From assembly GCF_014202315.1 (NCBI RefSeq), contig NZ_JACHGN010000005.1, forward strand, positions 293,128-357,127: a stretch of DNA of 64,000 bases. The letters run 5' to 3'. Within the stretch, counting starts at the first letter, position 1, and every line of letters begins with the position of its first letter. The notes below the pieces were generated by a model. That model did no database searches and was not told the origin of the DNA. It saw only the letters and a program-made list of their open reading frames with translations. A program made the position numbers and the translations under genes. The DNA comes from Thermocatellispora tengchongensis (GTDB taxonomy: Bacteria; Actinomycetota; Actinomycetes; Streptosporangiales; Streptosporangiaceae). Shown here in pieces: positions 57,967 through 64,000 of the stretch.

Positions 57967-60498
57967 TCACCGGTGCTCCGGGGAGCCCCGGGGCAGGACG
58001 GCGAGGTGGCCGCCGAGGTCCAGGACCGCCAGGTCGCCGTCGCGGTCGGTGCGGTAGGCGCGCGTGCCCTGCCAGGAGAGACGGGCGATGGTGGCCGGGG
58101 CGGGATGGCCGTAGTCGTTGTCGGCGCCGACGCTGATCAGCGCGGCCCGCGCACCCGTCGCCGACAGGAAGGCGGGGTTCTGGCGCTGCGACCCGTGGTG
58201 CGGAACCTTGAGGACATCGGCCGGGGGCAGGCCGTGCCGCAGCAGGTCGCCCTGGGCCTCGGGCTCGATGTCGCCGCCGAGCAGGGCCGAGCCGGCGGCC
58301 CAGCGTACGTGCAGCACCAGGCTGGCGTTGTTGACCCGGGCGCTCTCGGTGGGTCCGGTCGCGGCGCGGCCGGCGTACGGCGCGAGCACCGTGATCTCGC
58401 ACGGGCCGAGCCGCCACTGGGTGCCGGGCGCGACCCGGCGCTCGCGCACCCCGCGGGCGGCCAGATCCGCCGACAGCCGGGCGACGCCAGGGACGCCCGC
58501 GTCCACGACCGCCACCACGGCTTCGCCGACCTCACGCCGCCGGAACACACCGTCGAGACCGCCGATGTGGTCGGCGTGCGGATGGGTGAGGACCAGCAGG
58601 GGCACCTGCTCCACGCCGAGGTCGCGCAGGCAGCGGTCCACCGCGACCGGGTCGGGGCCGGTATCGACCACGACCGCCCTGCCGGGCCCGGCCGCGATCG
58701 CCAGCGCGTCGCCCTGGCCCACGTCGCACGCGACCAGCAGCCAGCGCGGCGGCGGCCACGGGGCCACCACCGGCCCGACGGCCAGCGCCGCCACCAGGCC
58801 CCCGCAGGCCAGCGCCGCCACCACCCTGCGCCCGTACGGCCGGCGGGCCGCCGCGAGCAGCACGGCCGCGGCGACGGCGAGCAGGGCCAGACCGGCCGGA
58901 CCGCCGGGCCACGGGACGGCGCCCATCGGCGTGGCCGCGGCCCGCTCCGCGACCAGGATGATCCACCCAGTGGCGAGCCCTGCTGGGCGGACCAGCAGCT
59001 CGGCCGTACCCAGGTGCACTGGCGCGACCAGGGCGGCCACGCAGCCGAGCACGGTGGCGGGCGGGACCGCGGGACCGGCCAGCAGGTTGGCCGGGACCGT
59101 GACGAGGGAGAGCTGCCCGGACAGCAGCACCAGCAGCGGGGTGACCGCGGCCTGGGCGGCGGCGGTGACGGCTGTCGCCTCGGCGAGCGGTCCGGGCATC
59201 CGGCGGGCCATCCGGTCACGCCAGCGCGGGGTGAGCAGCAGGATGCCCGCGGTGGCGCTCACCGAGAGCGCGAACCCGTACGAGCGGGCCAGCTCCGGAT
59301 CGAACAGGACCAGCCCGAGCACGGCCACGGACAGCGCCGCGACGCCGTCACGCGCCCGGCCCGAACCGAGCGCGAGCGCCGCGATCAGCCCCATGAACAG
59401 GGCCCGCAGCACGCTGGGCGACGGCCGCGCGACGATCGCGAAGGCCACCATGGCGATGCCGGCGAGCACGGCGCGCACGGCCAGCGGCAGCCCGGCCACC
59501 CTGCTGAGGCCCATCACCGCGGCGGTAACGATCGCCAGGTTCGCCCCGCTGACCGCGGTCAGGTGCCCGAGCCCGGCGTCCTCGAAGTCGGCCTTCACCT
59601 GCGGGTCCATCCGCGACACGTCTCCCACGGCGAGGCCGGGGAGCAGGCCGCGCTGGTCGGGCGGCAGCACGCCGGCCGCCCGGCGCAGCCCCTCCCGGAG
59701 CTCACCGGCCGCCGCCTGGACGCCGGACGGCGGCGAGAGCACGCGCGGCGGGCCGCGTACGAGGAGGGTGGCGGCACGCAGCTCGCCCGGATCTGCGGGC
59801 GCCAGCCGGGCACGCACGGCCAGCCGCTGGCTCGGCAGCAGACCGGTCCAACCGGCACCGGAACCGAACATGACGACGGGCGCCCGCACGGCCAGCCGCC
59901 CCCGCTGCGCACCGCTCTCGACGCGCACGACCGTGGCCTCCGCCACCACCCGCTCACCCCGGAAGCCGCCGTCACCCCGGGGCAGGACCCGCGGGTCACC
60001 GGTGAGCTCGACCTCGGCCGTGACCAGGACCCCACGACGCGCCAGCTCCGCGACGGGCCCGCCGCCGACCGCATGAACCCGCAAGGCCACCACCAACGCC
60101 GCGGCGGCCACGCACACGAGCACCGCGACCGCCACCCCGCCCCACCAGCCCTCTCCCCCGCGAAGCCCCCACCACCGGCACCCCCGCCCGCGCCCTGTCA
60201 CCACCGCCGTGACGGCAGCGGCAACCGCCGCCACAACCCCCAGCCCCCCGGCCACCGGCGCCGCCCACGAGAGCGCGACCGCAGCCGTCCCCCACGCCGC
60301 CAGCGCAGGCAACGCCAGATGCAACGAAGGCCGCCGCGCAACCTCCTCCCGCTCCTCGGCCGCACCCCCACGCAAGCCGGGCGTCCAGGAGGCGATGAGG
60401 CGCCGCTTGACACCCAGCCATAGCCGGGCAACCCGACCACGCGGCGTGAGCGACCGACTCGAACGGCCCGGCCGCCCCGAAACAGGCGACAGACTCAT
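57967..60498 (-). CDS. comEC: DNA uptake channel protein ComEC
   Basis: 843 residues. N-terminal membrane and OB-fold region, the Competence domain ('DFEDAGLGHLTAVSGANLAIVTAAVMGL', 'RALFMGLIAALALGSGR') with many spans, and a C-terminal metallo-beta-lactamase-like domain with THPHADHIGG, 'VKVPHHGS'-like (LKVPHHGSQRQN) and 'LLGGDIE'. It forms the inner-membrane channel for single-stranded DNA. Its ATG overlaps the TGA of the preceding ORF (ATGA), so it is probably coupled to it. Confidence 0.94.
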   Translation of the reverse strand: MSLSPVSGRPGRSSRSLTPRGRVARLWLGVKRRLIASWTPGLRGGAAEEREEVARRPSLHLALPALAAWGTAAVALSWAAPVAGGLGVVAAVAAAVTAVVTGRGRGCRWWGLRGGEGWWGGVAVAVLVCVAAAALVVALRVHAVGGGPVAELARRGVLVTAEVELTGDPRVLPRGDGGFRGERVVAEATVVRVESGAQRGRLAVRAPVVMFGSGAGWTGLLPSQRLAVRARLAPADPGELRAATLLVRGPPRVLSPPSGVQAAAGELREGLRRAAGVLPPDQRGLLPGLAVGDVSRMDPQVKADFEDAGLGHLTAVSGANLAIVTAAVMGLSRVAGLPLAVRAVLAGIAMVAFAIVARPSPSVLRALFMGLIAALALGSGRARDGVAALSVAVLGLVLFDPELARSYGFALSVSATAGILLLTPRWRDRMARRMPGPLAEATAVTAAAQAAVTPLLVLLSGQLSLVTVPANLLAGPAVPPATVLGCVAALVAPVHLGTAELLVRPAGLATGWIILVAERAAATPMGAVPWPGGPAGLALLAVAAAVLLAAARRPYGRRVVAALACGGLVAALAVGPVVAPWPPPRWLLVACDVGQGDALAIAAGPGRAVVVDTGPDPVAVDRCLRDLGVEQVPLLVLTHPHADHIGGLDGVFRRREVGEAVVAVVDAGVPGVARLSADLAARGVRERRVAPGTQWRLGPCEITVLAPYAGRAATGPTESARVNNASLVLHVRWAAGSALLGGDIEPEAQGDLLRHGLPPADVLKVPHHGSQRQNPAFLSATGARAALISVGADNDYGHPAPATIARLSWQGTRAYRTDRDGDLAVLDLGGHLAVLPRGSPEHR

Positions 60499-61598
60499 GA
60501 GCGCCCCCTGATGGGCCTGCCGCTCGGGATGGAGAGGCCGCTCCCGAGAGACACGTGGCTCTCCAGCGGCACATCGCGCACGCCGGCCGCGTCGCTCCCG
60601 ACGCCTGCGTCACGCCCACCGGTCGGGCAGCTCACAGGGGACACGCGTCTCGGGAGGATCGGACACCTAGCAGGGGTCAGGCCCCTGCCGCCTGGCACAG
60701 GGCTCGCGATGGACGCGCCGCTCACAGTGCACGGGTGACTCGCCGCCGATGTGTCACCTGCGACAACCGCAGCGCCCACAACAGACGCCCTGCGCGCAGC
60801 AGACGGCCCACGGTCCGATACAGGGCTCGCCACGGGCACCCCACCCAGTGCGGACGGGCGCCTCGCGGCCGGCTCGTTCCCCACAGCGGACGCGCCGCAC
60901 CCCGTCCGCCGGAGATCGTCCCGCCGGTGGTGGCGGCGTTCGGGCCGACGCGGCGCGGCGAACGGCCCGCCACCGGCCACCGCGCCGCCCGCCATGGGCC
61001 TCCAGCCGGCAGGTCTCCGGCCGCCAGCAGTGCGTGCGTGGTCTGGGGCGGCTCCGCCCGGTGAGCGGCCGCCGGGGCCCTGCGGGGCGCATGCGACCGC
61101 TGGGCCGCAGCGGCCGCTGTGCTGGGCATGCCCACTGTGTGCCTGCGGTCTGTGAGTGTGGCCATGTGGGCGTGCACTATGTGGGGGTGCCTGCCGTGTG
61201 GGGGTGGGCGCTGTGTGAGTCGGCGCCGTATGGGTTTGTGCTGCGTGAGCATGCGCTGCATGAGCATGCGCTGCATCAGCATGCGCTGCATCAGCATGCG
61301 CAGCATCAGCATGCGCAGCATCAGCATGCGCAGCATCAGCATGCGCAGCATCAGCATGCGCAGCATCAGCATGCGCTGCATCAGCATGCGCTGAGTGGGC
61401 CTGCACTGAGTGGGCCTGCACTGAGTGGGCCTGCGCTGGCAAGGCATCAGGTTCGCGCCGGTTCCCGTCACTGGGTATCCCAGGGTTGCGGTCGCTGGGC
61501 ATCCTCCCTTGGTGAGGATGCGGCATTGGCCGGGGACTCACAGTTGTGGCGGACGTGGCGGGCGCGGCCATTGGGTGAGGGCCGTTCGGTTGGGGCAT
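60495..61598 (-). CDS. repeat-rich ORF nested exactly between comEA and comEC
   Basis: 367-codon frame. Its ATG overlaps the comEA stop (TGATG) and its stop overlaps the comEC start (ATGA). The product is rich in His, Ala and Pro, with about ten HADAA pentads (~residues 70-120), further His-rich stretches and a basic, Arg/Gly/Pro-rich rest. No family, signal or membrane span is seen. Third-position GC is much lower in the repeat than in neighbours, so the frame could be fortuitous. The double overlap argues for real translation. Confidence 0.38.
   Translation of the reverse strand: MPQPNGPHPMAAPATSATTVSPRPMPHPHQGRMPSDRNPGIPSDGNRREPDALPAQAHSVQAHSVQAHSAHADAAHADAAHADAAHADAAHADAAHADAAHADAAHADAAHAHAAHAHAAQTHTAPTHTAPTPTRQAPPHSARPHGHTHRPQAHSGHAQHSGRCGPAVACAPQGPGGRSPGGAAPDHARTAGGRRPAGWRPMAGGAVAGGGPFAAPRRPERRHHRRDDLRRTGCGASAVGNEPAARRPSALGGVPVASPVSDRGPSAARRASVVGAAVVAGDTSAASHPCTVSGASIASPVPGGRGLTPARCPILPRRVSPVSCPTGGRDAGVGSDAAGVRDVPLESHVSLGSGLSIPSGRPIRGRS
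61249..61436. repeat. 15-bp tandem repeat array between comEA and comEC
   Basis: About ten units of GCATGCGCWGCATCA (each with the palindrome GCATGC), then three units of CTGAGTGGGCCTGCA. The 15-base period keeps every frame open; on the minus strand it encodes HADAA pentads in the comEA-comEC ORF. Confidence 0.92.
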
Positions 61599-62425
61599 CA
61601 GACGGTCACCTTGTCCTTGAGGTCGGCGTACTTGCTGTCGCCTATGCCGGAGACGTCCTGGAGCTGGGCCACGTCGCGGAAGCCGCCATGAGATTCGCGG
61701 TAGTCGACGATGCGGCGGGCCAGCACCTCGCCGACGCCGGGGAGGGTGTCCAGTTGCTCCGCGGTGGCGGTGTTGAGGTTGATCGGCGCGCCTGGGGGCG
61801 AGTCGGCGGTGAGCGGGGGCTGGGCGGCGGCGGTGTGTGGGGCGCCGACCACTATCTGCTCGCCGTCGATCAGGCGGCGGGCCAGGTTGAGGGGGCCTGT
61901 GGTCGCGCCCTTCTTGACTCCGCCGGCCGCCGCCACCGCGTCGGTCACCCGGGAACCGGCCGGGAGGGTGATCACGCCCGGGCGCCTGACCTTGCCTGTG
62001 ACGTGGACGATCAGTGAGGGGGCGGTGGGCTGGGGAGTGGGAGGTGTGGGGAGCGCGGGGGCCGTGGTGGGCGGGGGCGGCAGGGGCTCGGCGGACGGTT
62101 GGGATCGCCAGGCGTACAGGGCGGCCGCCAGGACCGCGGCCAGGCCGAGCACGGCCAGGAGGACGACCTTGGCCCGGGGCGGCGCGAGCCTGGGCGCGTG
62201 CTCGGCGAGCACGGCCCGCAGCCCGCCGAGGTGGATGTGGCGCGGCAGGCCGGCCGTCTTGTCGTCGTCTGCCGCCGGTGCCCTCTCCCCTGGCGGCGGT
62301 TTGGGGATGAGGGGAGGTGCTGTGGGCGTGGGTGTGGATGCGGGGGCGTATGGGTGGCTGGGGAGGAGAGCGTGGAGCCTGGCGTGGGCTGTGGCGTGCT
62401 CTTCCGGGGTCACCTTCGTCCGCAC
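61598..62425 (-). CDS. comEA: competence protein ComEA (DNA receptor)
   Basis: 275 residues: a long Pro-rich cytosolic N-terminus, one membrane span ('[20 protein letters not shown]', ~90-108), a Pro/Thr linker, an SLBB domain ('[31 protein letters not shown]') and a C-terminal double helix-hairpin-helix ('[29 protein letters not shown]', '[16 protein letters not shown]'). It binds DNA outside the membrane. GTG 62425 is preceded by TAACGT 7 bases upstream and no ribosome site, so the start is probably leaderless. Confidence 0.95.
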   Translation of the reverse strand: MRTKVTPEEHATAHARLHALLPSHPYAPASTPTPTAPPLIPKPPPGERAPAADDDKTAGLPRHIHLGGLRAVLAEHAPRLAPPRAKVVLLAVLGLAAVLAAALYAWRSQPSAEPLPPPPTTAPALPTPPTPQPTAPSLIVHVTGKVRRPGVITLPAGSRVTDAVAAAGGVKKGATTGPLNLARRLIDGEQIVVGAPHTAAAQPPLTADSPPGAPINLNTATAEQLDTLPGVGEVLARRIVDYRESHGGFRDVAQLQDVSGIGDSKYADLKDKVTV

Positions 62426-62524
62426 GACGGGGACGTTAGGGCGTCGGCCGGGTTGCCGGCGGGGCCGAGCGGGGTTCTGTGGATAGTGGTGGCGCGTTGC
62501 CCGCCAGGACGGGCGGGATGGGGA

Positions 62525-63658
62525 TTACGAGGCGGGGGCGACGGTGACGCCCAGCATGCCGGGGCCCACGTGGGCACCGATGACCGCGCCCACTTCGACG
62601 ATCTCCAGCCGGGTGAGGGCGGGGAGGCGGGCGGTGAGGCGCTCGGCCAGGGCCTCCGCGCGGGCGCGGGCGGCCAGGTGCTGGACGGCGATGGCCACTC
62701 CGGGCGCGGCTTCGGACGATCCGGCGGTGGGTGTCGATGAGCCGCCGGGCGTGGAGGTGGATGCGCCGGGGGTGGGTGTGGATGGGTCCGGCGTGGGGGT
62801 GGATGCGCCGGGGGTGGGTGTGGATGGGTCCGGCGTCGGGGTGGATGCGCCGGGCGTGGGGGTGGATGGGCCGGGCGTGGGGGTGGATGGGTCAGGTGTG
62901 AGTGTTGGTGGTTCTGGTGTGGCTGAGGGCGCTTCTGGTGGTTTGGGGGTGGCCGGGGGCGCTTCCGGTGGGAGTGGGGGTGATTTGAGGGTGAGGGCGG
63001 CCTGGACCGCCAGGTCTTCCAGGCGGGCGAGGGCGCGGGTCGCCGTCCGTACCTTTTCCAGGGGGACGATGACGCCCTCCACGATGTGGAGCAAGGGTTT
63101 GATCATCAGGGCTGAGCCGAGGAGGGTGGCGGCCGGGCCGATTCTGCCGCCTCGGCGCAGGTGTTCCAGGGTGTCCACGTAGAAGAAGCTGTGGGTGTGC
63201 TCCAGGGTGTGGCGGGCGGCGGCGGCCACCTCGTTGGGGCCTGCGCCCTGGGCGGCGGTGCGGGCGGCGGACAGGACGGCGAAGCCCAGGCCCATGGCGA
63301 TGGAGCGGCTGTCGATCACTTCTACGGGGATGGGGGCGGTCTCGGCGGCCAGGCGGGCGGCCTCGACGGTGCCGGACATCTCGCCGGACAGGTGGATGGA
63401 GACGATCGCGGTCGCGCCGCCCGCCGCGGCGGCCTCGTACGCCGCGGCGAAGCGTTCGGGGGCGGGGCGGGAGGTGGTCACCGGGGAGCGCGCGCGCAGG
63501 GCCGCCGAGACGCCCGCGGGGTCGATGTCGGCCATGTCGTCGTACGCCCGGCCGCCGATGACCACCTGGAGCGGGATTACGGCCACCCCGAGGCGTACGG
63601 TCTCGACCGGGGGGAGGTAGGCGGTGGAGTCCGTGACGACGGCGACCGATGGCGACAT
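62525..63658 (-). CDS. DegV family fatty-acid-binding protein with large repeat insert
   Basis: 377 residues against ~280 for the family. 'VTDSTAYLP', 'TSRPAPERF', 'SIHLSGEMSGTVEAARLAA', 'VIDSRSIAMGLGFAV' and 'YVDTLEHLRRGGRIG' are intact. Residues ~226-320 are a Pro/Thr/Ser insert of PSTPTPD/G repeats, after which the normal C-terminus resumes ('VAIAVQHLAARARAEALAERL', ending in 'GAHVGPGMLGVTV'). DegV proteins bind fatty acids for phospholipid metabolism. TAACCT lies 6 bases before the ATG: probably leaderless. Confidence 0.9.
   Translation of the reverse strand: MSPSVAVVTDSTAYLPPVETVRLGVAVIPLQVVIGGRAYDDMADIDPAGVSAALRARSPVTTSRPAPERFAAAYEAAAAGGATAIVSIHLSGEMSGTVEAARLAAETAPIPVEVIDSRSIAMGLGFAVLSAARTAAQGAGPNEVAAAARHTLEHTHSFFYVDTLEHLRRGGRIGPAATLLGSALMIKPLLHIVEGVIVPLEKVRTATRALARLEDLAVQAALTLKSPPLPPEAPPATPKPPEAPSATPEPPTLTPDPSTPTPGPSTPTPGASTPTPDPSTPTPGASTPTPDPSTPTPGASTSTPGGSSTPTAGSSEAAPGVAIAVQHLAARARAEALAERLTARLPALTRLEIVEVGAVIGAHVGPGMLGVTVAPAS
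62755..62903. repeat. 21-bp in-frame repeats inside degV
   Basis: Seven 21-base units (starting GTGGATGSG on the plus strand) encode alternating STPTPDP and STPTPGA heptads on the minus strand. They form the core of the DegV insert. Confidence 0.88.
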
Positions 63659-63728
63659 AGCCAGAGGTTACTGAGGGCAGGGCGGTCGCGGCCACGCCCG
63701 CTCACCGGAGCGGGCGGCCGGGTGTGCG

Positions 63729-64000
63729 CTACTGGACGGGGGTGCCGCCGCTCCAGACGCGGCGCGGCTTGAGGCCGAAGGCCCAGGCGAACGCGCCCTC
63801 GTGGTCGGCGTCCCACTGGACGATGTCGGCCAGGCGGCCGGGGGCGAGCACGCCGCGGTCGGGCGCGCCCAGCACGGTGGCGCCGCCGAGGGTGGCGGCG
63901 CGGAGGGCGTCGCCGACGCTCATGCCGAACGCGGCGACGGCGAGGCTGATGACCAGCGACATCGAGGTGATGCCGCAGTGGCCGGGGTTGTGGTCGCTGC
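63729..64000 (-). CDS. hutI: imidazolonepropionase, C-terminal end (5' end outside the window)
   Basis: The last ~90 codons are visible: 'SDHNPGHCGITSMSLVISLAVAAFGMSVGDALRAATLGGATVLG' followed by 'GVLAPGRLADIVQWDADHEGAFAWAFGLKPRRVWSGGTPV'. The DxNPGxxxxTSM-type strand and the amidohydrolase C-terminal domain match HutI of histidine degradation. The stop is TAG at 63731-63729. The metal-binding N-terminus lies outside the window, so activity cannot be judged. Confidence 0.85.
   Translation of the reverse strand, partial: SDHNPGHCGITSMSLVISLAVAAFGMSVGDALRAATLGGATVLGAPDRGVLAPGRLADIVQWDADHEGAFAWAFGLKPRRVWSGGTPVQ

Noticed and set aside
56561..58417. Long minus-strand frame (618 codons) across the repeats and the end of comEC
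   Set aside because: It overlaps comEC in another frame for ~450 bases, has no start signal and consists mainly of translated satellite DNA.
61249..61400. Possible CRISPR or plus-strand repeat protein (MRSIS pentads)
   Set aside because: Units are 15 bases with no spacers. The plus-strand frame has no ribosome site or flanking conserved sequence; the 15-base period opens every frame.

Overview
This window comes from a very GC-rich, Gram-positive actinobacterial chromosome. The gene orders hrcA-dnaJ-rsmE, phoH-ybeY-CBS-era, lepA/rpsT and degV-comEA-comEC, the DUF2630 and DUF3097 families, and the many GTG starts and leaderless-type starts all fit an actinomycete. I infer a filamentous Streptosporangiales-like organism, but the genus cannot be fixed from the sequence alone.

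Layout. 1-4.8 kb: an acetyltransferase cut by the window edge, a beta-hydroxyacid dehydrogenase-like oxidoreductase, and leuA behind what looks like a complete transcription attenuator with a leucine-rich leader peptide. A DUF2630 protein and a two-domain GNAT protein follow. 4.9-14.6 kb: a divergent nitrogen locus. urtABCDE (urea ABC importer) reads left and ureABCFGD (nickel urease and accessory proteins, no ureE) reads right from a shared AT-rich control region. 14.6-20.6 kb: a leftward housekeeping block (phoH, ybeY, CBS/CNNM membrane protein, lipoprotein, degenerate cytidine-deaminase-like protein, era), with a HIT protein upstream. 20.7-22 kb: an ECF-type sigma factor with two TTA codons, coupled to a membrane protein. 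22-25 kb: rsmE, dnaJ and hrcA, with a canonical CIRCE operator. 25-37 kb: membrane proteins with low-complexity N-termini, DUF3097, a SARP-alpha/beta-hydrolase fusion, hemW, two large unknown proteins and a secreted GH18 chitinase. 37-40.7 kb: lepA, a GH18-like secreted protein and rpsT. 41-48.7 kb: a four-gene operon of two FtsX-type permeases and two ATPases.

48.8-58 kb: holA lies on the strand opposite to its usual one. A stretch rich in accessory genes follows: three short-chain dehydrogenases (one with a Tat signal), tRNA-Cys, a DUF4180 protein, an unknown conserved protein and a divergent old-yellow-enzyme/MerR pair. It also holds several unrelated tandem-repeat arrays and a hydrolase gene remnant. 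58-64 kb: comEC, a repeat-rich ORF overlapping both com genes at its ends, comEA, a degV gene with a large Pro/Thr/Ser repeat insert, and the 3' end of hutI.

How it works together. Urea is taken up by UrtABCDE and hydrolysed by urease to feed nitrogen metabolism. The com genes form DNA-uptake machinery. Two secreted GH18 proteins suggest polymer use or wall turnover. The most unusual signals are the leu attenuator, the comEA-orf-comEC coupling, the SARP-hydrolase fusion, the interrupted DegV, the operators embedded in promoters, and the recurrence of short GC-rich tandem repeats at gene ends and inside reading frames.
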